Source: Agrostemma githago (lineage: Eukaryota > Streptophyta > Magnoliopsida > Caryophyllales > Caryophyllaceae). From it: a DNA stretch of 64,000 bases. The notes under the pieces were generated by a model. The model did not search any database. It saw only the letters and a program-made list of their open reading frames with translations, and had not been told where the DNA came from. This document shows, in pieces, positions 44,420 to 55,234 of this stretch. The DNA lies in contig OY288250.1 in the NCBI GenBank assembly GCA_958450325.1, positions 43,312,683-43,376,682 of the forward strand, written 5' to 3'. The stretch's first letter is position 1. Each line of letters begins with the position of its first letter. Both the position numbers and the translations under genes were made by a program.

Positions 44420-45661
44420 GCTGTTCTAACCTACTTAACGTCGGGAGAATATCCTCCGGGATCTGAAAACCGGGCCAAGAAAGCCCTACGAAGATGGGCC
44501 ACTCAGTTCATCCGCGCGGACGATGGACAGTTGTACAAAAAGACGGCGCAGGGGGCTCTACTCCTATGCATTGGCAAAACGCAGGCCGAAAAGGTCATGG
44601 CCGAGGTACACGATGGCGAGAACGGCCCGCATATGAACGCCCATATGCTAGCTCGAAAAATCGCCAGACTCAGGTACTACTGGAATAGCATGGAAACCGA
44701 CTGTCAGTTATATGTCCAACACTGTCATAACTGTCAGATTTTCGGCAACCTCCAGCATATGCCGTCATCCCTGTTGTATACTATGACTTCACCATGGCCA
44801 TTTTCGACATGGGGAATTGATATAATCGGGAAGGTGAATCCTTCCGAGACGGGAGGTCACTGCTTCATTCTAGTGGCTATTGACTATTTTACTAAATGGG
44901 TTGAAGCCGAGTCATATCGTGTCTTGAACGCCAAGCACGTAGCAAAATTTATCCAAGATAAAATTATATGCCGATACGGGATCCCGCACGAATTCATCAG
45001 TGATCACGGGATCCATTTTCAAGCCGAAACCGCTACTTTGCTAGCAAAATATAAGATTCAAAGGCATACATCTTCGCCTTACCGTCCCCAAACCAATGGA
45101 GCGGTAGAGGCAGCAAATAAAACAATTGTCACCATACTTAAAAAGATGGTTGATAATTACCGGGATTGGCCCGATAAAATCCCTTTCGCCTTATGGGGAT
45201 ACCGGACATCAATCTGCACCGCAACCGGAGCAACTCCATACTATCTGGCATATGGGATGGAGGCGGTCCAGCCGGTCGAGCTCGAGGTACCATCCCTGAG
45301 GATTCTACTCGAAAGTCAGATGCCTGAAGCAGATTGGGTCCAAGCCCGGTATGATTCGTTGATTCTCTTGAACGAACGACGATCCCGAGCCCTTAACAAT
45401 ATCCAGATATACCAAAAAAGGATACAACGGGCTTTCAACAAACGAGTTAGGCCCAGAAATATCAAAGAGGGCGATCTAGTCCTAAAATCTGTCCGGGCTT
45501 TGCTACCAGTTGACCCGAGCGGAAAATTCAAACCCAATTGGGCCGGACCATATCTAGTAAAGAAGTTTTTATCAGGAGGAGCAGTAATGCTGACAGACTT
45601 GGACGGGAACGAATTCGTCAACCCAACCAACTTGGACCACTTGAAGCGCTACTACCCCTAA
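44420..45661 (+). pseudogene. Element E integrase (continuation of pol)
   Basis: The pol frame (phase of 35711) resumes exactly after the second ACCAG and stays open to TAA at 45659-45661. It holds the zinc-binding N-terminus (H/H then CQLYVQHCHNC, about 44700-44735), the DDE core with STWGIDIIG (about 44807), FISDHGIHF (about 44993) and GAVEAANKTI (about 45103), and a C-terminal domain with KFKPNWAGPYLV. D, D and E are all present. Integrase joins element cDNA to host DNA. The domain itself is undamaged, but it is cut off from its own pol by P. Confidence 0.93.
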
Positions 45662-46013
45662 CCTTATCTCAATGTCATTTGCTAAAAGTTTATAAAAATT
45701 TGTCTTTTTATAAAAAATTAAGCAAGTCAATAAGTTAGGATTAGTTATCCTACTGTCGCACATCTCGAACTAATAGCCTTGATGTATTTCGAAAATTGCA
45801 AAAAATCTACGTCTGAACTACGGTTGGTTTGATTCCACTAATCATGGATACGTAGGCAATCCCTCAAAAGGGTACAACCACTGCAATAACGAAAAGACAG
45901 GAACGGTTTTCACTAATATGTCTTTCAAAAATGCCTCACGCAAAAATAAATCACACAAAAATCACACAAAATTAATAGTAGTACTTAAATAATAAAATCT
46001 AGGAGACTACTGC
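45662..46013. other. Element E 3' spacer after integrase
   Basis: AT-rich, non-coding sequence between the integrase stop and the end of the antisense ORF; nothing else recognised. Confidence 0.7.
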
Positions 46014-46192
46014 TCATACATCTTCCGCTTCCCTTTATCTTTTGGGTCACGCGGAGCCCGGGGTCGACGAGGCGGGGGCGAACGTTCCTGTATCACTAAG
46101 GGGACCTCTTTAGCCCGAGCCCGTTTCTTCGACAACGGATCTTCAGCCATCGTCACTGGCCCAAGCCGAGCACGTACGTGTTCGGGAAGTCT
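46007..46192 (-). pseudogene. Antisense ORF of element E, C-terminal fragment
   Basis: On the minus strand, a basic tail beginning MAEDPLSKKRARAKE and ending GKRKMYEQ stop is open. Position (after integrase, antisense) is that of the Tat antisense ORF whose other portion is seen in H. At about 46192 the sequence jumps to LTR sequence, so the rest was deleted. Confidence 0.5.
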
Positions 46193-46494
46193 GTCGCGTG
46201 GATGTCCGAAACCATTGGCAACGAGAGTCATTCAATACACGATATCCGATCAAGTCGGTATTGGTATCAAATGCAAAGAGACGATCCCGATAAACTCTGA
46301 CATCGGAAATGTGCCGTATTTTGTACACGGCCACTACGACATAGAGTGGGTTCGAACGGGCCCGAACTCCCACAAAGTTCGGTGGCGACTCCAACTTCGA
46401 TTTAAATTTCAATTTGACCATCTCATATGGAGATTCATTCGCCTCCCCAAACCCGCGCGTGGCCGCGTCGGGGTGGACCTATGTCATGTCCACA
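46193..46494 (+). repeat. Element E 3' LTR remnant
   Basis: It aligns with the last 300 bp of the LTRs at 17737 (inverted) and 60715-61014, ending ATGTCATGTCCACA. The first ~2 kb of the LTR, the PPT and most of the antisense ORF are deleted. Shadow frames from the LTR are not genes. Confidence 0.85.
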
Positions 46495-47547
46495 CTGAGT
46501 ATCATGAAATTCTGCAGTTTGGTTTTCAGCTACGTTCAATTTTGACAGCTAAATTCAAACTCCCTAAAACATGTAAGATTTTGTCCGATTTAAATAAAAG
46601 TAACTAACCCGGATGGGTTCTTAAAAAAAACAATAAACACTACACGGGAAAATCGAAGAGAAATGCCAGAGTTGTAGTGCCTTCACAAATAACATTATTT
46701 TTTCCCCGTATGAGCAAATTAGGCAAATTAGACGTCAATTTGCCAGAAAGATCCATTCCAGCACCATCAATAACAATTAACGACCAACTCCATGTGATTT
46801 CAGGGGACTACTACAGATATAAAAAGTTGTACCAGATGAAGTACCAAGGAATAGAGAGCAGACCTCATCCGTGAAAGGAGTAGCTGAAGAGCGAATGAGA
46901 GAAGGGGCGTGGGAAAAGAAATCTAGATAAGATTCAACCAAACTAAACAAAAATAACGTAAATATACACTCGTTGTTCATTTGTATTCCCCTATCATCAC
47001 AAAATTATGACAAAAATAATGTCAATATATACTGTTCATTCGTATTCCCCTTCGTTTCTAGCTACCCTTTATATCATCATAAAAAAAATTAAAGAGACAT
47101 CCTCTAAATAATGCGAGTATTATTACGAAACCTCTCACATATTAAAAAGAGTGACTTAATAATTCTCATTTTTCATGTTATGTCTCCCGCTAATTTAATA
47201 GGAAACAATCTATTCATATGGTGTTGTATTTCATACGGAGTAACTATAAATGATTAAAAAGACATTTGTCCATGTATTGGTGAAAGGTTGAGTCGGAAAT
47301 ATTTAGAAAAAGAAAAAGGAGAAATTAAAGTTGTCTTTTTCCCCAATCATTCTGTATTATTATGGGAGAGTATGTTTGTCTGATGTATGTGCTTTATTTT
47401 CTTAAAGAAATAAATAAATAAATGCATGCATAAGTAATGTCATTTTTAGTAATGCATGTAGTACTTCCTTTGCTTGATTATATAAAAAACAAAGTCAAGG
47501 TTTGAGAGTTTTTTGTTTGTTGACCTAACTTAACAGTTTTAAGCGTT
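46495..47547. other. Intergenic, no gene recognised
   Basis: AT-rich sequence. A short plus-strand frame (46677-46874) and its complement do not resemble anything I know. CACTACACGGGAAAA at about 46648 might be a transposon end, but no partner was found. Confidence 0.5.
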
Positions 47548-47561
47548 GAAACTTGGTTTTT

Positions 47562-48312
47562 TAAACGACCAAAACTGGAAGCATGTTCAGCTGAAACCAT
47601 ACTCTTCCTGGTCTTGGAAGAGACTTTGCAGTATAAGGGATAAGGTTGTTGGTGGATATAAGGAGGACTGTTGGGGGGGATGAAGGGAAATCGTGTACTG
47701 GACAGCTTGGATATAAGTGGTTGCAGCCTGAGAGGACTGAAGTACGCTGGCATAAAATCGTATGGCATAGATGGGTGTTACCTAAACACTCCTTTATAGC
47801 TTGGATTGTTATGCATAATCGACTTCAGACTAATTGTAGATTGCTTAAATTGGGTATGCTTATTGATACTAAATGCAATATTTGTGGTATCGAGGATGAA
47901 GATCAGGAACATTTGTTTTTTAGATGCTCTTACAGTTACTGCTGCTTGCTGCGAGTTGAAGAGTGGCTGGGAATTCAAATACCTCGGAGGGACGATGTTT
48001 GGAAATGGTTGCTTACTGGCAGGTTTAAATTTAAAAATTTCAGGCGTGCTGTTGGATGTGTGATATTGGGGCTGATATATCTGGATTGTGCGGAATGTTA
48101 GCAAACACGAAGGACAAGTAAGGGATCCGAAATATGTGGTACAACAAGTGAATGAAGAAGTTTGTACTAGACTGAATTTTATTCTTAGTCGAGGTCAATT
48201 ACAGGAGATTAATGAGCTTTTCTAGCTCAATACTAATTGGTTGTAGGGTGCAATTGAATTGTAACGGTTCATCTTTATTAATATAATCCTTACCTTTTAC
48301 CAAAAAAAAAAA
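47562..48312 (+). pseudogene. 5'-truncated LINE insertion with RT zinc-binding domain, TSD GAAACTTGGTTTTT
   Basis: Exactly 14 bp, GAAACTTGGTTTTT, stand at 47548-47561 and again at 48313-48326 right after a poly-A (48302-48312). The insert encodes the zf-RVT domain of plant L1 ORF2: HKIVWHRWVLPKHSFIAW and the CNICGIEDEDQEHLFFRC motif (about 47876-47930), up to a stop near 48101. 5' truncation, poly-A and TSD are the signature of target-primed reverse transcription. A frameshift lies near 47690. Confidence 0.94.
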
Positions 48313-48743
48313 GAAACTTGGTTTTTCTGGTCATAACTTGTGTACGATCCTTTCGACGCACCTCACATTCTGGAGCATCAACCACCCCAACCTACTTTAA
48401 TTTGGCTCTAAAAGAAGCTAATTAAGCAAGAACAAATAAATGATTCAATTCCTTCTCGATCTTAGGCCGGGGTGACCTATAGCTAAAACACACATATATG
48501 GTGAACTCCTAAAGAAATATTTAAAGATTCACTCACAACTCACAAGTCACAAGAGTGGAGTAAACAAGATGATGATGACCACTGAGTAGTCAGTATAGTT
48601 CACTCTTAAGCAAAATATCTCACATTTTTTATAAACAAACACCTGCCAAAGTAGTAGTTTTACTCCTAAGAGTTGAAGAAACAATTCAGGCAATAGAATT
48701 AATAGAATCAGGCAATATTCCAAAAGTGTAAGGGAAAAGGTCA

Positions 48744-49068
48744 ATGGAGAAACAAGGTTGTGAGATTGAAGCAGTAAACATCAATTACAAAATCTACAAT
48801 CATGGTAATGAACACTACTCACCTAGTGGTATCTTCAAGAGGATGCCGGAGGCGGAGGGTGGCGGCGGAGGATGAGAACTGTGCTAAACCAGGTGAGCTT
48901 CAAAGCAAAGCCATGGGAAATACTTGTTACTGTCGGCCCCAGTGGTGCCGGCAAATCATCCTTGCTAGAGATACTAGCAGGTAGGCTGACACCTCAAGCT
49001 GGCTCAATCTTGATTAACAGCAATGCAAATGCTATTCAAATGGCCAACTTTAACAAGATTTCATCATA
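48744..49068 (+). pseudogene. ABCG (WBC half-size) transporter 5' fragment
   Basis: ATG at 48744 opens MEKQGCEIEAVNINYKIY. A frameshift near 48860 is followed by VLNQVSFKAKPWEILVTV and the Walker A motif GPSGAGKSSLLEILAGRLTP (about 48936-48995), then NFNKIS and a stop. This is the N-terminal nucleotide-binding start of plant ABCG half-transporters, which export lipids or hormones. Only about 110 of some 600 residues remain: no signature motif, Walker B or membrane domain. The ~400 bp before it may be its own upstream region. Confidence 0.85.
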
Positions 49069-49505
49069 GACGTTTTACGGAAACATGCTTGAGTAATCAT
49101 TTTAATTAAAGGAGATAATAAGAAAAGCAAGCAACAGATTAAAGTAAACATGAGACAAATCAATGCATCGAGATTACTTATCATCTTACAAAGAAATTAT
49201 AATGTGAGAGTAAGGAATCTACAGAATACAAAATAATAAAGTAGAACATCGAGTAATCCAAGTTCCACACAGTACATAGACGAAATATTTAAACTACAAA
49301 AGTAAAGAACAAATAAATTCAGTGCTGTAATCAGGAAGATTTGACTAAATAACAGCAAAATCTACGTTTGTTGCACATGAACTGAAGTAACAGCTTAATC
49401 AATAGAGATCTACACTACAAGCAATCGAAAACAAGCATACCAATCAATCACATAAAACCAATCAAGAAGAACAAAATCACAAGTTTGAGTATACGGAAAG
49501 CATAC
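49069..49505. other. No gene; possibly intron of the minus-strand fragment
   Basis: AT-rich, A-skewed sequence without recognisable coding signal, lying downstream (minus sense) of the two exons next to it. Confidence 0.5.
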
Positions 49506-49707
49506 CAGGTCGAAAAGCTGCTTAGAAACCCTATTTAACTCACTCTGCAACACAAAAACAGAAGAAAAAAATCAACACAAAGCAATCATATCTGACGAAT
49601 CAACAAACAAACACACCAAATTAAATCAAGAATTTAACCTTAAGACAATCAATCTCAGGATTGGGAGAAGTAAGAAGAGAGTGCAAAGAACGATTACTGG
49701 TAGTCAT
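49506..49707 (-). pseudogene. First two exons of an unidentified plant gene
   Basis: On the minus strand, ATG at 49707 begins MTTSNRSLHSLLTSPNPEI and ends at 49639 with a GT donor (69 bp). A second exon, 49544-49506 (39 bp), starts after GCAG and continues in phase with SELNRVSKQLFDL before a GT donor. Upstream lies a GC-rich 5' UTR-like stretch (49720-49900, CGGCGG repeats). I do not recognise the protein; no further exons are evident. It may be the 5' end of a gene captured or broken here. Confidence 0.55.
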
Positions 49708-49929
49708 ATGAGTGTTATCGACGAAGCACTGAGAGAGTTAACGAGGGGGAGAATAGTTGACATTATCGGCGAAGTCGGGAAGGCGGAGTGAAAGTATTGT
49801 TGCGACGGCGGCGGAATAAACGTTTTTAAGGAGGAGACGGCGGAGGATAAGGGTTTGCACGGCGGCGGTGGTTGTTGGCTGTGGTGATTTAGGGTTGTGA
49901 GGGCGCGATTTAGGTTAACTCAGCAATTG

Positions 49930-50297
49930 AACGAAGGGTCTATGTTGATATTGGTTTTGTTTTAGGGTGAACAAGTTTATAGGTTGTGTATGGGTCAATA
50001 ATTTGATATTGGTCAATAGATACTTGACAATAAGTTGATATGAGTTAATAATATTCACTATTACTAATTGATAGTTGTCTTGAAAAATAGAATAGACAAC
50101 TGTTAATAGACAAATGAGTTTAAGAAAAATAGTTGTATAATATATAGACAATTGTTTTTATAAAGTTCAGTGGTCTATACGCCAATAAAGACAACTGTTT
50201 GCCAAAAAAAAACAGTTGTATATAAATTATACCTCAGCTGTTAACAATATTTGATATCTATTAGGAGTTGTCTATTTAATGTTTTTGTGGTAGTGAG
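49930..50297. mobile_element. Possible CACTA transposon end with subterminal repeats
   Basis: The right border reads GTTTTTGTGGTAGTG (to 50297), the complement of CACTACCACAAAAAC, an En/Spm-type terminus. Inside it several copies of GACAACTGTT/AGTTGTC occur in both orientations, as in CACTA subterminal regions. The left terminus and 3-bp TSD were not found. Confidence 0.4.
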
Positions 50298-50525
50298 CTG
50301 TGAAAACAACATGTATATTGTCAATTATAACAACAGATAATCTATTTAATATCACAATCTCATCTTTAGGTTAATAAAAGTTGAGTATATCTTAACAATA
50401 TTATCTAAGATTTAACAATATTTTTTTATATATATCTTGTTTTGGCAAAGGTTCAGTTCAATTCAACTTAACACAACACACGTTAGAAAAAACGTAATAA
50501 TAATAATAATAACAACCTTCTTGAT
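50298..50525. other. AT-rich, nothing recognised
   Basis: Short AT-rich stretch with an (ATA)n-like run near 50490-50510. Confidence 0.5.
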
Positions 50526-50588
50526 GTAGTCATATTCCTGTAAATTTTACACTTATTAATACATACTTACCTTTTACCAAAAAAAAAA
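50526..50588 (+). mobile_element. Very short LINE 3' end
   Basis: About 60 bp ending TTACCTTTTACC plus poly-A, matching the 3' end of the LINE at 47562-48312 (ATTAATATAATCCTTACC...). CTTCTTGAT stands before (about 50518-50526) and after (about 50590-50599) as a possible TSD. Confidence 0.65.
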
Positions 50589-50962
50589 CTCTTCTTGATA
50601 TCTTCTTTGCAAAAAAAATATGGGAGTTTGTTCATGCAGATTGGGATTGAGAATGATGGATATCCATTTATACATTTGACAAAAAATCACTTCGTAGTTA
50701 CGTTTTGTCACCCCAACGTTATTGGTTTTGCAGTATTTAGTATAATCGTCTATAGATGTGTTACCTTTATGTCACCCTAATAAAATTGGAACGATCATAA
50801 TCGGAAAAAAAATGTTAAGTTCAAACGTCCAGTAGCTTACGTCTTGCCACCCTAATAAGGCCGAAAACGTGGCAGTCGCAATTGTTGTGGAGTTATAATT
50901 TAGCCATTTTAAATTCTCGGTGTTGATCAATTTCTTTATAGATATGAGAGAATTAATTTATA

Positions 50963-51057
50963 CTTCGTCCGATTTTAAATGATGGCCCCATTTGGGCAAT
51001 ATATGTGAGAAGTATTATAATTAATGAAACGGGGCAATAATTTAAAATCGGAGGGAG
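50963..51057. mobile_element. Stowaway-like MITE (95 bp)
   Basis: The ends CTTCGTCCGATTTTAAATGA and inverted CTCCCTCCGATTTTAAATTA, flanked by TA on both sides, fit the Tc1/mariner Stowaway type (CTCCCTCC, TA target). Confidence 0.82.
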
Positions 51058-52094
51058 TATTACATTGTACATTTTAATTTTAATATTTATTGTCATATTT
51101 AAATTTGCCTTTGAAATTTTTAATGTATTAAAAATTGTGCTACATTATTTTAACTATGAACTTATTTATTTAGTTTAATAATGTATAAATTGGATCATTT
51201 ATTAATTAAATTACTTAAAATAGTTGGGATTCGTTACATATTAAAAAGAGAATTGTGCCTTCAATTCTCTTGTGAACAGATTTTTTTTTTTGAATAGTGT
51301 TCTCTTAGGAATAGTGCCTCCCCTTGTCTCAGCCACTGATCTGTTCTGCCTGTTTTTGACCGTTGATTTGGTTGGTCAATCACTCATGCTCGCTACTCCT
51401 TCTGTTCTCCCCTTTCATTTACTCACTTTTCCTGCTTTTCCTTCTCAATTCTCATCCACTCATTTCCCGATTCTCTGTTCATCATCCATTCAATCCGTCA
51501 TATTTTCTCTGCACAACCATATCATCATCGTCGTCGTCGCCTCCTTCAACATCTTAATCAAGCATTACTACTGATCCCATTTAATGGCTCTAAAAAACCT
51601 GGAGGATTTGAAGCTGCTGTAACAAATCAGGTGATGAAATCATTTTTGAAGCTGGAGGATTTGGTTGGTCATTTTTGTTCTGTCACCCACATGGTATGAT
51701 TATCTGGGTGAGTTTTTGTCTCCATCTTTTCCGCGAAAGAATAAGTCTTCTGAGCATTTCAGGTCTTAATTCGCTTTTCTCTCCAGTTTTAGCTCGATTT
51801 CTGGGTTTTATACGAGTTTCTGTGAATTAGGTTTTGTTGCTTTTAATTGGTTTATTGTTTATTTGCTGGTCGATTGTAAATTTCAGAATTGAATCTGTTT
51901 TACTGTGAATTTAAGTTTTAGTGGGTATTTTGGGAATGGGAATCTAGTAAGGGTTTGATGCAATTTAGGGTTCTGCCATGAAGCTGAAGTAGATTTGTGA
52001 TATGCGGAATGATCTGGGATTTGGGAATTCTGGTGTACTGAAAAGTTGATTGCTGGTTGGTTGTCGATTTTGTTATACAATGTAGTCGTTTCAG
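51058..52094. other. UTR-like pyrimidine-rich stretch, no supported gene
   Basis: CT-rich plus strand at 51300-51560 with (TCATCATCG) repeats resembles a plant 5' UTR. The frames over it have no recognisable protein. It may be the captured leader of one of the fragments that follow. Confidence 0.45.
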
Positions 52095-52161
52095 AAAGTT
52101 TGTAGAGATCCAATTTGACAAGCAAGGGAAGATATCTGGTGCTGCTATTCGAACATACCTG
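52095..52161 (+). pseudogene. Myosin motor-domain exon fragment
   Basis: Preceded by a TTTCAG acceptor, it reads KFVEIQFDKQGKISGAAIR then TYL, a near-signature stretch of plant class VIII/XI myosin heads (switch-I-proximal). It ends abruptly and continues into an unrelated frame (DRAARREAIEKAGVKGDLL) up to a GT donor at about 52217, which I cannot identify. Confidence 0.8.
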
Positions 52162-52868
52162 ATAGAGCTGCGAGGCGTGAAGCGATAGAGAAAGCTGGTG
52201 TCAAAGGTGACCTTCTGGTGAGCAATCTCGTCCTTTTCCATGATCATTTTGATTGTGTGAAGCTTGATTAATTATGAAATTTGCGAGTTTTTTATATCGC
52301 AATTGTTTAATCTTTGGTTAAAGTTGCCAATTGAGTAGTGTTTAATTGATGATTTGTTATTGTGTGAAGTTTAATTAATTATGAAAATTGCGAGTTCTTT
52401 ATATCGTGATTGTTTAATCATTGGTTGAAGTTGCTAATTGAGTGTTTATTTGATGATTTTGCTGTGTGAAGTTTAATTAACTATGAAAATTGCGAGCTCT
52501 TTGTATCACGAGTGTTTAGTCTTTAGTTGAAGTTGTTGATTGAGTGTATCAGTGTATGTCAAACTTATTTCTTTGCAAACTTACTTAATGTCAAACTTAT
52601 GTCAGCTGAAGTTCCCACCTTTTGAAATCTAGCTTCACTTGAAAAGATGGTTAGCCCACAGCAGATCCGATTTGGCCCAAAATTTTAGAGCACCAATTGA
52701 TGTGGTCAGTGATTATTTTTAGCAATAACTGTTTTAAAAACAACATCCATCATGTTATACCTCGACCATAGGTAAACAAAGTAGCACATAAGACGACCCC
52801 CGTGCTACCAAAGTAGAATTTGTGAAACCTAAAGTGCCAATTGTTTGTTGTCTGTCATTTTGTTGCAG
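52162..52868. repeat. Intron-like stretch with three ~105-bp tandem repeats
   Basis: Degenerate copies starting TGTGTGAAG(C/T)TT(G/A)ATTAA lie at 52252, 52359 and 52462 (periods about 107 and 103), each with TTGCGAG(T/C)T...ATTGAGT. No coding signal; the rest is AT-rich. Confidence 0.75.
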
Positions 52869-53013
52869 GTATAATAGAGTTTGGTTTTATCACAGAGATC
52901 TGCGGTTGTGGTTTTTGAGAGTTCCGAACATGGATCCTCTTCTGAAGACCAATACATACGAAAAGGGATCTTTTCTTGCATTCGACCCTAATTCTTGGGA
53001 CACATCCCTGAAG
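52869..53013 (+). pseudogene. CCR4-NOT subunit NOT2/VIP2 exon fragment
   Basis: A 145-bp segment between TTGCAG and a GT donor encodes WFYHRDLRLWFLRVPN and KTNTYEKGSFLAFDPN, the C-terminal NOT-box of plant NOT2 (VIP2), part of the mRNA deadenylation complex. The exon is open with both splice sites, but the next expected exon is not there; the following sequence belongs to APE2. Confidence 0.85.
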
Positions 53014-53163
53014 GTATTATTTATCCATCCGTGTCTCCAGATTTTATTTATAAGCTTGAGCTTAAACCCCTAATGCATGCTGTGCTTTTCATTGCAGGAA
53101 ATCTACTACAAAATTGGTCTCCATAGAATAAGCTTGTCTCCGTAGCTTTAGGTTATCAACATG

Positions 53164-53330
53164 TGAAAAGGAGGTCGAGCTACAAAATTGGAAGGTTCTG
53201 ATCATGTTCCAGTGTTTGTTACTTTGAATGATATACCTGATACTCAACTCCACAGCACACCATCTTTATCTGCCAGATATGTCCCGGAGATTCGTGGGTC
53301 TCAGTAAACTATTGGTATGCCTCTAGTTAC
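53164..53330 (+). pseudogene. APE2-type AP endonuclease fragment
   Basis: The frame reads KGGRATKLEGSDHVPVFVTL and HSTPSLSARYVPEIRGSQ. The GSDHxPV motif is the C-terminal catalytic histidine block of exonuclease III-like AP endonucleases, and the HSTPSLSARY segment is typical of plant APE2. TGA replaces tryptophan at 53164, and TAA replaces glutamine at 53305. Confidence 0.8.
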
Positions 53331-53635
53331 TATCGAAATTTTTGATTGATAGGGTTCAGGATCAACGACCCATGTGCCTCGGGATGATCAACAACAGAAA
53401 CACTTAAAGAGGTATTTGTATTGAATTTTCTTTTGGAGAACTCTTTATAACACGGGTCAAGTTGACATGGAACCTGTCAAATGGTCTGTTAATCTGTTAT
53501 TTGGTGGAAATAATAGTTTACAAGCTGAAAACATGGCTCCTACCATATTTCCTGAGTGTTTATGTTTTGGATCTTAATTTCAATGCTAGAGCTTTCGTTG
53601 CAGAAAACTGTAATATGAAAAATAGATCAGATTAC
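53331..53635. other. No gene recognised
   Basis: Intron-like sequence between the plus-strand APE2 piece and the minus-strand phospholipase piece; the two converge here. Confidence 0.5.
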
Positions 53636-54347
53636 CTGTAATATAAGGTAGATGGAGCAGACTTGAAATAAATCCCGAAACTGTAGCCAGCTTCATGTAA
53701 AGAATCAAAAATGGTTTTTTTAGGCAAGCCGAGATCAAGCTTTGAATTGTCGTTCGTTGTTAAGCCGTGTGATGTGGCATAGTGGATGTACAGTCTGTTA
53801 GGATGTGTAGCTGCGGGTGCTGAAGAAAACCACCTGTCTCAAACTGCGAATTGAGAAACGAGTTCCTTGTAAACGGGTAATAGATCCGGTTTGAATCCGT
53901 TCATCACAGTGTCGGCCATGCCTGGTTGGATTCGGTTTGCAATCTGGGCAAATCCTTGCATTGTTGGGGCTGCCTTCTTTTCTGCTGATTCTGCACTCAA
54001 TTGCTCTCAATATATCTACTTTCACCCCATTTGTTACATATAATTATCGAGTTAGTTTTAGTTTTTTTACGATAAAATTATAAACAAAACTGTAGTGTGT
54101 AGCAACAGACCTGCTCATAGATATCTTGAAGCTCATGACCTGGGCCAGGATCAATGTAAACGGAGTTGTCACCAAAGGGAATATGGTCAGAGTCAGGATC
54201 CGCGGTGTTCAATGGGTTGGAGAATTGAAGAGAATCTGAAACACCATCCAGTTCCTGATGGAGTTGCTTCATCCATCCTAGAATGTGATCAAATGACCTG
54301 TTCTCCATCACCAGCACCACCACCGTCTTAATCGGGTTGCCCGTCAT
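53636..54347 (-). pseudogene. Non-specific phospholipase C (NPC) 5' fragment
   Basis: Exon 1 (54347-54111, ATG start) encodes TVVVLVMENRSFDHILGWMK, the phosphoesterase-family ENRSFDH motif that supplies metal/active-site residues, and ends in a GT donor. Exon 2 (54003-53636) encodes QGFAQIANRIQPGMADTVMN and ESAEKK-type sequence, then AV-stop-DRWFSS: the codon before DRW, normally cysteine or similar, is TGA. The exon ends with a GT donor. Only about 200 of some 500 residues are present. Plant NPCs hydrolyse membrane phospholipids. The nonsense codon and missing 3' exons make it a pseudogene. Confidence 0.88.
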
Positions 54348-55234
54348 TCTGGCTTGATTTGGATTTTGAGTCCTGTGTCTTGGAAACAGGGGGAATTATA
54401 GGGAGGAGTAGTGACAGTGGTGCAGTTGGCGATGTTTTTTTTTGAAACTCAGTAGGCGATGTTTTTGGTTTTATGTCAAAGTTGGTTGCCATATTTGACT
54501 CATAGTCTTTGAATAATTGGATTCACATGTTTACAGATGGAAAGATTATTGTTTGTATAATGTCACTTCTTGCGTAACAGTTGTCGGTGATCAACTATAT
54601 TCTGGTTCGAAAACATGGGTGACCTATATGGGCTTCAAAAGTATGGGTAAGATTTTGAAGACCGTTAAAAGTCGGCTTACCGAATTCATTTTAGTTAAGC
54701 AAGCTCGACATATACGCTTAGGTTGTACATGTTTGAAGGCATCCTCAATCCACGCCCTGTGCATACGCATACACCATACTATGTGCCTTAACTGAGTATT
54801 GAGTGCATGCAAGGCGACATTCAAATCTCTATCGTAGCCTTGTATTTCCAAATTAATAACAAAATGGGTGGCAAATCGCATCCTTGCTAAAAATTGTTTG
54901 TGACGAGCATACCATCACAGACTTGAACAAGGCTAACTGCAAAACAGGCGGGCTTCGAAAAACTGTGTAAACCTCGTCCCATTATTCACAAACTTGAACA
55001 AAGAGCATCAAGCTCGAATTGTATGATCATCAAATAAGCATGTAGGAGTTATAATTTAGAAGGGAAAAAAGGGAGGTGTACATTGAACCTCAAGTCAATA
55101 ACTTTATTCAATTCATCAAATCCCAAATGCAATAATTTTGGGAAGCTAAACATTCCAATGAATGAAAATGAGTAGAGTAACAGTAATCTCCTTCCTACAA
55201 GAACATCAGGAACAAGCAGAGAGTATCATCGTCA
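54348..55234. other. Mostly unrecognised; possible minus-strand fragment at 54624-54881
   Basis: The first ~150 bp may be the NPC upstream region. A minus-strand frame (RFATHFVINLEIQGYDRD...) looks protein-like but I cannot assign it. The remainder shows nothing clear. Confidence 0.4.

Noticed and set aside
47646..48101. Continuation of the LINE at 5209-19990
   Set aside because: It has its own 14-bp TSD and poly-A and lies outside the nested block; a separate insertion.
46648..50297. A complete CACTA element from CACTAC at 46648 to GTAGTG at 50297
   Set aside because: The two termini do not match beyond CACTAC and no 3-bp TSD is seen.
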